Positions 10,075 through 18,452 of a stretch of DNA of 64,000 nucleotides are shown in pieces. A program made the position numbers and the translations under genes. The stretch spans positions 10,237 through 74,236 of the forward strand of contig CAXSCR010000015.1 of assembly GCA_964235605.1 (NCBI GenBank), read 5' to 3'. Position 1 is the stretch's first letter, and each line of letters opens with the position of its first letter. This DNA is from DATCRE01 sp964235605. GTDB taxonomy: Bacteria; Bacteroidota; Bacteroidia; Cytophagales; Cyclobacteriaceae. The notes beneath the pieces were generated by a model, which saw only the letters and a program-made list of their open reading frames with translations, was not told the DNA's origin and did not search any database.

Positions 10075-11721
10075 ATGATGCCCCGTAGCAACAGGTTCTT
10101 TTTAATTATAGCCCTAAGCCTACTAGTAAGCCATACTTTTGCTATGGAGTTCCTCCAAGAGGATACTGTAAAAGCGCCTAAAGACTGGTTCCATCGTGAC
10201 CCTGAAGTTGACCATATACAAGGAGTAAGTTCTGAGAAAACATACAATACTTTACTACTAGGCAAACCATCACGCACGGTATTGGTGGCTGTGATCGATT
10301 CAGGTATTGATGTCGACCATGAAGATCTTAAGGATATTATTTGGGTTAATACGGATGAGATAGCTGGTAACGGAATAGATGATGATAAGAACGGATATAT
10401 AGATGATATAAAAGGTTGGAACTTTATAGGTGGAAAAAATGGAAACGTTGTGGACGATACCTATGAAGTTACCCGCGAATACATAAAACTAAAACCAAAG
10501 TATGATAGTATTGATGAAAAGAAAATAACGAAAAAAAACAAAGCTGAATACGAACGCTGGAAGAAGGTAAAAGCGAAATATGAAACCGCTTCAGTGAATG
10601 CAAAGCAAAAGTATAGTCTGTATAGTAACATTTACAACAACGTTGCTTTTGGCAATGATACCTTAAAGAAAATTTTAGGCGTTGAGAAACTTACTCCTTT
10701 ATTACTAGAGGGAGTAAAATCAGACGATGAAAAAATACTTATCGCAAAGGGAGCCGTTGATATGGTATTCCAAAATGCAGGCCCTGAAGTTGATGTGGAT
10801 GTCATGCTTGAAGAATTACAAGAAGCTGTAAAGTATTTTGAAGTGCAAGTAAAATATGGCTATAACACTTTATTCGATTCACGTGCCATTGTTGGCGATG
10901 ACTACAATAATCTTTATGAGAAAGGTTATGGAAATAATGATGTTAAAGGTCCCGACCCTTCACATGGAACACACGTGGCTGGTATCATTGGTGCCAACAG
11001 AAAAAACGATATCGGTATAAAAGGTATTGCAGATAATGTGCGCATCATGGCTATACGCGCAGTGCCTAATGGCGATGAACGTGACAAAGATGTAGCGAAT
11101 GCTATAATCTATGCCGTTGACAACGGAGCAAAGATTATAAACATGAGCTTTGGTAAATCTTATTCACCACAAAAGAAGGTAGTTGATAAGGCTGTAAAGT
11201 ACGCGGAATCAAAAGGTGTATTGCTTATTCATGCTGCAGGTAATGATGGCGACAATAACGACACAGACGAAAATTATCCCACACGTTATTTAGACAAAGG
11301 AAAAGAAGCTAAAAATTGGTTAGAGATCGGTGCCTCAGCTTGGGGTGTGAATAACGAATTGGTAGCGCCATTTTCAAATTATGGAAAAAAGTCGGTTGAC
11401 CTTTTTGCACCTGGTGTTGAGATCTATTCTACTACGCCTAGCAACACGTATAAAAAAGAAAGTGGTACCAGTATGGCAAGCCCCTCAACAGCTGGCGTAG
11501 CGGCTCTAGTGCTATCTTATTTTCCTGAACTATCTTATAAACAACTAAAAGAAATTCTAAAAAAATCTACACGCAAGTTTGATAACGTAACAGTGGTAAA
11601 GCCTGGCAGTAAAGATGAAAAAATTGCTTTTAGTGAGTTGAGTAACACCGGCGGTGTAGTGAATGCTTACGAAGCGGTGAAACTTGCCATAAGCATGAGT
11701 TCGAAGAAAGCGGAGAAATGA
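10075..11721 (+). CDS. Secreted subtilisin-like serine protease (peptidase S8)
   Basis: Exported S8 protease. Starting at the ATG at 10075 gives a signal peptide (MPRSNRFFLIIALSLLVSHTFA); a TTG at 10018 would add 19 unlikely residues. The catalytic triad is complete: Asp in VAVIDSGIDVDHEDL, His in DPSHGTHVAGIIGA and Ser in SGTSMASPSTAGVAAL. Between Asp and His lies an insertion of about 170 charged residues, longer than in classic subtilisins but familiar in Bacteroidota S8 proteins. It has no clear Por secretion C-terminal domain. Its role (nutrient proteolysis or processing of envelope proteins) is unknown. A hairpin terminator follows. Confidence 0.92.
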   Translation: MMPRSNRFFLIIALSLLVSHTFAMEFLQEDTVKAPKDWFHRDPEVDHIQGVSSEKTYNTLLLGKPSRTVLVAVIDSGIDVDHEDLKDIIWVNTDEIAGNGIDDDKNGYIDDIKGWNFIGGKNGNVVDDTYEVTREYIKLKPKYDSIDEKKITKKNKAEYERWKKVKAKYETASVNAKQKYSLYSNIYNNVAFGNDTLKKILGVEKLTPLLLEGVKSDDEKILIAKGAVDMVFQNAGPEVDVDVMLEELQEAVKYFEVQVKYGYNTLFDSRAIVGDDYNNLYEKGYGNNDVKGPDPSHGTHVAGIIGANRKNDIGIKGIADNVRIMAIRAVPNGDERDKDVANAIIYAVDNGAKIINMSFGKSYSPQKKVVDKAVKYAESKGVLLIHAAGNDGDNNDTDENYPTRYLDKGKEAKNWLEIGASAWGVNNELVAPFSNYGKKSVDLFAPGVEIYSTTPSNTYKKESGTSMASPSTAGVAALVLSYFPELSYKQLKEILKKSTRKFDNVTVVKPGSKDEKIAFSELSNTGGVVNAYEAVKLAISMSSKKAEK

Positions 11722-11810
11722 AAGGTAATGTGCAGATGATCAATGTGCAAATGTGCAAATGAAGATGCTGCATTAGTTTTAGACTTTAGTATTTAAATTA
11801 GATTATAGGG

Positions 11811-11845
11811 GCAGCAATTGGGAATAATTGCTGCTCTATTTATTT
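11811..11845 (+). terminator. Terminator after the S8 protease
   Basis: Stem GCAGCAATT / AATTGCTGC with a 6-base loop, followed by a T-rich tract (tctatttattt). Confidence 0.7.
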
Positions 11846-11971
11846 AGGACCTGCATGAAAATTGATTAAAACTGACGGCACCAAATTATTATGCGTGCGC
11901 ACCATGCAAGATCATTATCACTTAAAAAATTGCAGTCGGTGCTGTGAGAGATTTCAGAAATTAGAAATAAC

Positions 11972-12049
11972 GAGCCACCACGGGGTGGCTCACTGCTGTA
12001 AAGCTAATAGCTTCGAGCGTCCGACGCTCGAAGCTATTAATTAGCTTTT
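11972..12049. repeat. Pair of adjacent strong palindromes
   Basis: First hairpin: GAGCCACC-acgg-GGTGGCTC (11972-11991). Second: arms at 12005-12021 and 12023-12039 are perfect reverse complements (left arm begins TAATAGCTTCGAGCG), so the loop is one to three bases. Flanking aagc/gctt extends the second structure imperfectly to 12049. They lie about 130 bases beyond the protease terminator, so they do not look like ordinary terminators for either neighbouring gene. Confidence 0.75.
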
Positions 12050-12372
12050 AACATACATGCCCCACACTATGTCCATGAAATGCGCAAGCTCTACTGCATG
12101 TAATGGCACGAGTTTAATCCGTGTAGCGATACCATAAAGGTTCAACAGAATAATATTTTGTTTGATTTAAAAAAAGGGTGGAATTTAAAATCAATTTTAG
12201 CATTTTCTTTAGATAATCTAGAACCCTTTATTATTTGAGCGAACAACCTCTTCTGTATATCAATACATTAGAATTAAAAAGTACACCCTATTTAGATAAG
12301 CCAGATCATTAACTGTCATATCTACTAACTTGGTGAATAACGATACCACAACTAGCAGCTAGTAGCCCGTAG

Positions 12373-15351
12373 CTAGCAACTCTTCTTTTTCATAGGCACT
12401 TTATTCATGGAAGAAACTTCAATCATGGCAATTCCAAAATCTTCTACTACGGTTCCTTCGATCATGTAGAAACCCCTTCCGCGGAAGGGCCACTTCCGTG
12501 CTATGTTGGGAAAATGTACGGTATCAAATACGTTACCGTGTTTATCATAAAAGGTTCCGAAGAACATGCTATGACCGGTTTTTGTGCTTGTTTCTTTTCT
12601 TGTAACCAGATAGCCCACTATGCGCACATGCTTCTTTACTTTCTGCAGTAATTGACTGGCGTTTGTATTGCCAAAATCAGTTGTGTCTACAAGGGTGAAC
12701 TGATCGCATAGTGGAAAGCCCAACAATTCAATCTCATCGAATGCATCTTCAATGGCGTTTCTGTCAAGATGCGGCAATGGAATTTCCTTGGTATCACTAT
12801 CGAAGAGGGTATTGCCAGTAAACCTTTTTGATTTGGCTTCACTAAAGTAAAGCATGGCCTCCCACAACAAATGTTGTTTTGATTTACCCGTAAAGCGGAA
12901 GGCGCCAATGCGAATCATAATGCGAAGTTGCTCAAGCCCTATGTTGATACGTCGCATAAACTCTGTAAGTGTTGTGTAGGCACCGTTTTGTTCACGTGCA
13001 ATTGAAATTTGCTTTGCAATGGTTGCCTCCAAACTTTTAAGATGTACAAATCCGATATATACATCTTTCCCATAAAGCGTAGTAAGATATTCACTTTTAT
13101 TTACACAAGGCGCTTCAATGTTTGCACCGTTCATACGCGCTTCATGAAAGTAAAATTCAGTTTGATAAAAACCACCAAAGTTATTGATTACCCCTACCAT
13201 AAATTCTAATGGATAATGTGCCTTCAAAAAAAGGCTTTGGTAACTCTCTACGGCGTAACTGGCAGAATGTCCTTTTGAAAAAGAGTAGCCTGCAAAGCTT
13301 TCAATCTCGTGCCATACTTCATCAATAACTTCTTTTTCATAACCGATCTCTTGACAGTTGCTGAAGAATCGATTCCTAATCATTTGAAATTGATTGCGTG
13401 AACGAAATTTACCCGACATACCACGACGTAAAACATCAGCTTCTGTTAATGTGAGCTTGGCAAAGTGATGTGCTACTTTAATTACATCCTCTTGATATAC
13501 CATTACACCAAAGGTTTCTTTCATCAACTCATCCATTTTTGGATGAATTGATTTATAGGTCTCCCCTCTTCTATGCTTATGAAATCTTTCAATATAAGCC
13601 TTCATCATACCAGAGCTAGCAACGCCAGGTCTTATAATAGAGCTTGCTGCAACTAGCGTGAGGTAATCTTCACAACCAAGTTTACCTAGCAGCATGCGCA
13701 TGGCAGGAGATTCAACATAAAAGCATCCTATAGCTTTGCTGTTGCGTAAATGTTCTTTGATTAGTGAATCGTTTTTGAAATCTGCGATACGATGAATATT
13801 TACATTAACATGTTTATTTTTTTTTATAAGTCTTACAGCATCTTTTATATGGCCCAAACCACGTTGGCTTAGAATGTCCAATTTATAAATGCCAAAATCT
13901 TCAGCGGCATGCATTTCAAAGTGCGACACGGGATAACCTTTTGGAGGCATGGTTGTAGCGGTGTACGCATAAATGGGTCGCTGGGTTATCAACACTCCGC
14001 CAGCATGAATAGAAGTATGTGAAGGAAAACCATGCAAACGTTCTGCGTAACGAAAGATCAATTCCGTAATATTATCACGGTTTTTATATCGCTCAGGTTC
14101 AGCAACAATTTCATCGATTTCATTTTTTGGTAAGCCGAATACTTTCCCTAATTCTCGAACAACAGAGCGCCTATGAAAGCTCACTTGTGTTCCCAGAAGA
14201 CAGACATATTCCGCTCCATATTTATTGAATATGTAATCATAAATGGCATCTCGATCTGTCCACGAAAAATCAATATCAAAATCAGGAGGTGATGAACGTT
14301 CAGCATTAAGAAATCTTTCAAAGTAAAGATCAAGCTCTATGGGATCGACATTGGTAATTCCTAAACAATAAGCAACCAAACTATTAGCACCACTACCACG
14401 ACCTACATAATCAAAGCCTTTGCTCTTGGCATACAGTATGATGTCGTGGATTATTAAATAGTGTGAACAAAATTTCTTCTCTTCAATAATTCGCAGTTCT
14501 TTTCTAAACCTGTCAATTATCTCGACGTACTTTTCTTCATGATACTCAGAATCTGGATAACGATCTACTAAACCTTCAAGGGCCTGTTTTTTTAAATTCT
14601 CCCAATCAAGTTCTGCATTGCCTGTTACACTTTTTCTATTCTTATCGACATGAAGTTCGAAATCTATTGTACAGATTTGAACGATCATTTTGGTGTTTTT
14701 AATGATCTCAGGATATGATTTGAAAATATTTTCCAATTCATATTCAGGCATCATAACTTCATCTTCTTGTGCCTGATAACTCGGAGATAATTTACTCAGT
14801 AGCGTATTATTATCAATGGATCGAAGTAGCCGATGTATATTGAAGCCTAATTTATCAGCAAAGGTTATAGGGTGGAGTGCGACAAACTTATTCTCGATTG
14901 CATGATAATCTGGATAGCGAGTAAGGTGTTTTAATTGGCTGGCACGTATGCCGATAAATTCATTCTCACGTAGCTGTTCAGGCCCAAGTTTTTGAAATGG
15001 GTAAATAACAAAAACATTCTTTGACATGGAGACTCTTGAGGGTAAGACCGTATCCTGCGTATTAGCATGAGAAAGAAGGCGGTTGATTTCTTCAAAACCT
15101 TGATTGTTTTTCGCAATAGCAATGTACAGCAACTCATTTTCTTTTCTAAATTCAATACCCAGTGCAATCTCTAATGTATAATCGTTTTCCGCTTCAGCAC
15201 AATACCTAAGAAGCTCAATGTATGACGCTGTATTATTAATTTCTGTGAGTACCAGTTTTTTAACATTGCACCGCCTGGCTTCATTAACGAGCTGTGGTAT
15301 GGAAAGTGTTCCATATTTAAAACTTAGCCAAGTGTGACAATTGAGGAACAT
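12373..15351 (-). CDS. dnaE2: DNA polymerase III alpha-like subunit, short (DnaE2-type, SOS-associated)
   Basis: C-family DNA polymerase of 992 residues, shorter than the roughly 1150-residue replicative DnaE. An N-terminal PHP domain (FLNCHTWLSFKYGTLSIPQL) is followed by the palm with the catalytic aspartates in PPDFDIDFSW and the family motif GRGSGANSLVAYCLGIT. Then come the fingers and tandem HhH region (FSKGHSASYAVESYQSLFLK), and an OB-fold-like end (VRIVGYLVTRKETSTKTGHSMFFGTFYD). The PHP motif has lost part of the usual metal-ligand pattern. With the adjacent DinB-type polymerase and LexA-like regulator it matches the damage-tolerance cassettes in which DnaE2 acts as error-prone extender. 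The gene's 5' end has been partly duplicated upstream. Confidence 0.88.
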   Translation of the reverse strand: MFLNCHTWLSFKYGTLSIPQLVNEARRCNVKKLVLTEINNTASYIELLRYCAEAENDYTLEIALGIEFRKENELLYIAIAKNNQGFEEINRLLSHANTQDTVLPSRVSMSKNVFVIYPFQKLGPEQLRENEFIGIRASQLKHLTRYPDYHAIENKFVALHPITFADKLGFNIHRLLRSIDNNTLLSKLSPSYQAQEDEVMMPEYELENIFKSYPEIIKNTKMIVQICTIDFELHVDKNRKSVTGNAELDWENLKKQALEGLVDRYPDSEYHEEKYVEIIDRFRKELRIIEEKKFCSHYLIIHDIILYAKSKGFDYVGRGSGANSLVAYCLGITNVDPIELDLYFERFLNAERSSPPDFDIDFSWTDRDAIYDYIFNKYGAEYVCLLGTQVSFHRRSVVRELGKVFGLPKNEIDEIVAEPERYKNRDNITELIFRYAERLHGFPSHTSIHAGGVLITQRPIYAYTATTMPPKGYPVSHFEMHAAEDFGIYKLDILSQRGLGHIKDAVRLIKKNKHVNVNIHRIADFKNDSLIKEHLRNSKAIGCFYVESPAMRMLLGKLGCEDYLTLVAASSIIRPGVASSGMMKAYIERFHKHRRGETYKSIHPKMDELMKETFGVMVYQEDVIKVAHHFAKLTLTEADVLRRGMSGKFRSRNQFQMIRNRFFSNCQEIGYEKEVIDEVWHEIESFAGYSFSKGHSASYAVESYQSLFLKAHYPLEFMVGVINNFGGFYQTEFYFHEARMNGANIEAPCVNKSEYLTTLYGKDVYIGFVHLKSLEATIAKQISIAREQNGAYTTLTEFMRRINIGLEQLRIMIRIGAFRFTGKSKQHLLWEAMLYFSEAKSKRFTGNTLFDSDTKEIPLPHLDRNAIEDAFDEIELLGFPLCDQFTLVDTTDFGNTNASQLLQKVKKHVRIVGYLVTRKETSTKTGHSMFFGTFYDKHGNVFDTVHFPNIARKWPFRGRGFYMIEGTVVEDFGIAMIEVSSMNKVPMKKKSC

Positions 15352-15728
15352 GTTAGGAAGGGACGAAGGATGAGGTACGAGGTACGAAGTGGAGATTTGA
15401 ATGTGAATGCGAAGGGATCATGTTCTCATGTTTATCATGTTCATGGTAATGTCTATATATTCTTTATCTTACTCACGTCGTACCTCGTCCCCCTTGAGGA
15501 CCAGTGTTTTTAACATACACCGCCTGCCTTCATTAACGAGCTGTGGTATGGAAAGTGTTCCATATTTAAAACTTAGTCAAGTGTGACAATTGAGGACAGG
15601 TTAGAAGGGACGAAGGATGAGGTACGAAGTGGAGATTTGAATGTGAATGCGAAGGGATCATGTTCTCATGTTTATCATGTTCATGGTAATGTCTATATAT
15701 TCTTTATCTTACTCACGTCGTACCTCGT
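15251..15728. repeat. Imperfect tandem duplication of the dnaE2 5' end and leader
   Basis: Bases 15251-15488 and 15500-15728 are near-identical copies. The first covers the initial 34 or so codons of the polymerase plus its leader. The second holds the same stretch without the ATG and with the eighth codon changed from TGG to TGA on the minus strand, so it is a dead gene fragment. The leader part (gatcatgttctcatgtt...) is almost unchanged between copies. Flanks carry 'gtacgaggtacgaag' style repeats. Confidence 0.9.
15500..15593 (-). pseudogene. Fragment of duplicated polymerase 5' end
   Basis: Matches the first codons of the intact polymerase at 15351 but lacks the start codon, contains an in-frame stop at the Trp8 position and has small indels. 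It cannot be expressed as a useful protein. It is a by-product of the tandem duplication and now lies between the Y-family polymerase and the intact dnaE2. Confidence 0.8.
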
Positions 15729-15798
15729 ACCTCCTTCTTCCCTCATTCCTCCTCCTTCGTATATTCTATTTTCTTCGTACTTCGTACTTCGTCCCTCG

Positions 15799-16983
15799 CT
15801 AGCCTTTAAACAAGTTGATATTCATCTTTACGCGAGCGCCGACATCGAGTGTGGTGGCACGCATTAGTTTGTCTGTGCCGAAACGGTGTTTTATTTTGTC
15901 GATGGCTTCATAGAGATTTATAACTTCTTCTGTGTCATCAAATAGACTAATCTGATGATTTCCAAAAACCAATCCACTTAAGCGTACACCCACTAATCTA
16001 ATTAGCATACGTCGGTTGTATAGTTTATTAAACAGCTCGGTGACTATCCGTAGTAATATATCATCCGATGACGTGTACGGAATATGTATTTGTCGTGTCT
16101 CTGTATCGAAGTTGGCGTATCGAATTTTTACGGTTATGCACGAGGTTAACTTTTGTTGTTCGCGCAGTTTAAATGCTACTTTTTCTACCATGGCTATAAG
16201 CACAGACTTCATGCGTTTCACGTCAATGGTATCTTCTTCAAAAGTACATTCAGTAGAAATAGATTTTTGCTCGCTGTAAGAAACTACCGGTGAGTTATCA
16301 ATGCCTTGCGCTTTGTTCCAGAGACTCATTCCATTTTTACCAAACGCACTGATGAGATATTCAACGGGTAACTCACGCAACGTGGCTACAGTCCGGACAC
16401 CCATGTCATACAGAAAAGAGGCCGTTTGCTTTCCTATCATTGGAATTTTATCAACGGTTAATGGAGCTAAAAATTCTTTTTCTTTTCCTTGCGGGATATC
16501 TTTTTCGGCATTCGGCTTAAACTCAGCGGTGGCTACTTTAGATACGAGTTTATTAGCTGACATAGCCAATGAAATAGGCAACGCACTCTCCTTAATAATT
16601 TTAGTACGAAGTTCCTTTGCCCACTTAAATGCGCCGAAGTAACGATCCATACCACTGGCATCAATATAAAATTCATCGATTGATGCTTTCTCAAATAACG
16701 GCGCACAGTCAGCAATTATTTCAGTAACCATATGCGAATACTGGCTATACGCTTCCATGTCGCCTGAGATGACTGTAGCATCGGGGCAAAGTTGTAAAGC
16801 CAGATACATAGGCATAGCAGAGTGTACGCCAAATAAACGCGTCTCGTAACTGCATGCCGCAACCACACCCCTGCGGCTGCTTCCTCCAATAATGAGTGGC
16901 CTATTCTGAAGTTTGGGATTGCGTCTACGCTCTACCGACACAAAAAAAGCATCGAGATCTAGGTGTATGATTGTTCGTTCCAT
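15799..16983 (-). CDS. dinB: DNA polymerase IV-like Y-family polymerase
   Basis: Translesion polymerase of 394 residues. Catalytic carboxylates are present in HLDLDAFFVSVE (Asp9, Asp11) and KASIDEFYID (Asp103, Glu104), so it should be active, unlike ImuB of the proteobacterial cassette, which has lost them. The helix-hairpin-helix thumb (IPMIGKQTASFLYDMGV) and the little-finger domain (RLVGVRLSGLVF) follow. No clear beta-clamp motif is visible at the C-terminus. The ATG at 16983 faces the LexA-like gene across a 116-base promoter region. It probably works with the DnaE2-type polymerase downstream in damage-induced synthesis. Confidence 0.93.
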   Translation of the reverse strand: MERTIIHLDLDAFFVSVERRRNPKLQNRPLIIGGSSRRGVVAACSYETRLFGVHSAMPMYLALQLCPDATVISGDMEAYSQYSHMVTEIIADCAPLFEKASIDEFYIDASGMDRYFGAFKWAKELRTKIIKESALPISLAMSANKLVSKVATAEFKPNAEKDIPQGKEKEFLAPLTVDKIPMIGKQTASFLYDMGVRTVATLRELPVEYLISAFGKNGMSLWNKAQGIDNSPVVSYSEQKSISTECTFEEDTIDVKRMKSVLIAMVEKVAFKLREQQKLTSCITVKIRYANFDTETRQIHIPYTSSDDILLRIVTELFNKLYNRRMLIRLVGVRLSGLVFGNHQISLFDDTEEVINLYEAIDKIKHRFGTDKLMRATTLDVGARVKMNINLFKG

Positions 16984-16994
16984 ATCACAAATAA

Positions 16995-17042
16995 ACTATT
17001 ATTATTAGTATTTATTTTTACTTTATTACTATTTATATTAGT
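16995..17042. promoter_or_regulatory. Paired operator-like dyads between dinB and the LexA-like gene
   Basis: Two copies of ACTA-N7-TAGT: ACTATTATTATTAGT at 16995-17009 and ACTATTTATATTAGT at 17028-17042. They are 33 bases apart, about three helical turns. They lie in the shared promoter of the divergent pair, where a LexA-like repressor would autoregulate and control the polymerase. No protein-binding data; inference from symmetry and position. Confidence 0.55.
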
Positions 17043-17099
17043 TTTGTTAAAAGCGCTTAACGCCCATACCATTTGCAAAATGGCATTAACCTTAACCTT

Positions 17100-17864
17100 A
17101 TGATAGAGATCATCAACAAGAATATTCGCTTTCTACGGGAGCAAGCTGGATTGACACAAAAAGAACTCGCGGCCAAGCTAAAGATTAATACCCCTGTTAT
17201 TGGAGCGTATGAAGAATGCAGGGCCATGCCGCCTATCCCTATTTTAATAAAAATTGCTGAGCTCTTTAAAACGGATGTAGACAGCTTGGTGCGAAAGAGT
17301 ATTTCAACAAGCAGCAGTAAGTCTAAAAAAGACAAATTTATAAGGGGCAAAAACGTTCTAGCTATTAGTGTTGACAGTGAGAATAGAGAGAACGTAGAGC
17401 TAGTAACTCAAAAGGCATCGGCAGGCTACCTCAGTGGCTATTCAGATCCAGAGTTTGTTAAAGAACTGCCAAAGATCACGTTACCCATACTGAGTAAAAA
17501 TGCTACACACCGTGCGTTTGAAATTAAGGGTGACTCCATGCTGCCCGTAAAACCAGGAGACATTATTATTGGCACGTATGTCGAGAACATTGAGAAGCTC
17601 ATCGATGGAAAAACCTACATCGTTCTATCAGATACAGAAGGCATTGTTTATAAAAGAGTTTTTTCATTTCCTGCTGAAGAGCAATTTCTAATGGTATCAG
17701 ATAATAAAAATTACAAACCTTATCTTCTTGATTTAAAAGACGTAACAGAGGTTTGGTCGTTTGCCGCACGCATTACAGCAGATGATGTGGCTCTAGAAGC
17801 AACTGAAGGTATTTCCTTAAATTTTCTAGCCACTAAGTGGATGGAGCTAATGAATAAGCGGTGA
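17100..17864 (+). CDS. LexA/UmuD-like regulator: XRE helix-turn-helix plus S24 peptidase
   Basis: A 254-residue SOS-type regulator. An N-terminal XRE-family HTH (residues 8-62, LREQAGLTQKELAAKLKI) replaces the winged helix of classical LexA. The C-terminal S24 domain has the predicted self-cleavage site Ala108-Gly109 (KASAGYLSGY), nucleophile Ser146 (KGDSMLPVKPGD) and general base Lys185 (VYKRVF), all spaced as in LexA/UmuD. The ATG at 17100 starts right before the HTH; a TTG at 17073 would add nine poor residues. It is divergent from dinB with dyads between them. Cleavage on DNA damage, derepressing the polymerases, is inferred. Confidence 0.9.
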   Translation: MIEIINKNIRFLREQAGLTQKELAAKLKINTPVIGAYEECRAMPPIPILIKIAELFKTDVDSLVRKSISTSSSKSKKDKFIRGKNVLAISVDSENRENVELVTQKASAGYLSGYSDPEFVKELPKITLPILSKNATHRAFEIKGDSMLPVKPGDIIIGTYVENIEKLIDGKTYIVLSDTEGIVYKRVFSFPAEEQFLMVSDNKNYKPYLLDLKDVTEVWSFAARITADDVALEATEGISLNFLATKWMELMNKR

Positions 17865-17931
17865 TCTAATAGCTAGATAATTCTAAGCGCTCAAAAGTTT
17901 GGTAGACTCTGCGGGATAGATACTAAATTCA

Positions 17932-18450
17932 ATGAAAAATAAACCGAGATTAATCGACATTTACGAGGACAGGTTTATAACTCAGAATGAGAGAAAATTT
18001 GGTCAATGGAGACCTATTCCAAAAAAATTGAGATATCAAAGGCCCATTCATACACTTTCACCAGGACGTAGATTTATCAACCTATTCATTGATTGCGCCT
18101 TCTTTGGGGGAATGCTTCTACTATTTGAAGGGTTTTCGCATGTCGCGTTTTATCCCATATTCTATTTGTTTGGCATACCGCTCTACTATATAATTGGTGA
18201 ATTCTTCCTTCAAAAAACCCTCGGTAAATTATTTACAAGATCACTAGTTGTTGATGTGTACGGAGAAAAACCCAACCTCAGAAAAATAATATTAAGGACG
18301 TCGATAAGATTCATTCCATTCGAACCGTTTTCGTTCTTAAATGAAGATCGTGGGTGGCATGACCAATGGTCTGAGACCTATGTCATAAGCGAAGATGAAT
18401 TAAAAACCGTCAAGGCACTAATGGCCGATGCAAAAAACATGAAACCATAA
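17932..18450 (+). CDS. RDD family membrane protein
   Basis: A 172-residue inner-membrane protein. The RDD-type pattern is visible: an Arg in LSPGRRFINLFIDCAFFGGMLL with Asp in the first helix, then a second hydrophobic segment (YPIFYLFGIPLYYIIGEFFL) followed by QKTLGKLFTRSLVV. The N-terminal 40 residues are basic and soluble. Members have been linked to ion or osmolyte transport, but function here is unknown. Its 3' end nearly meets the mlaD gene, convergent with a 2-base gap. Confidence 0.75.
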   Translation: MKNKPRLIDIYEDRFITQNERKFGQWRPIPKKLRYQRPIHTLSPGRRFINLFIDCAFFGGMLLLFEGFSHVAFYPIFYLFGIPLYYIIGEFFLQKTLGKLFTRSLVVDVYGEKPNLRKIILRTSIRFIPFEPFSFLNEDRGWHDQWSETYVISEDELKTVKALMADAKNMKP

Positions 18451-18452
18451 CA

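Larger units (their letters stand above)
11722..12372. other. 650-bp intergenic region with hairpins, no convincing gene
   Basis: Contains the protease terminator, two strong adjacent palindromes (11972-12039) and AT-rich DNA. Near 12350-12380 there are 'tagc/ctag' style repeats just beyond the 3' end of the polymerase gene. The one longer open frame crosses both palindromes and has no coding character. Confidence 0.6.

Noticed and set aside
11862..12044. 60-codon frame after the protease
   Set aside because: Spans both palindromes and has a random, His/Cys-rich composition.
15583..15867. 94-codon plus-strand frame in the duplication
   Set aside because: Built from duplicated leader DNA and the 3' end of the Y-family polymerase on the other strand.
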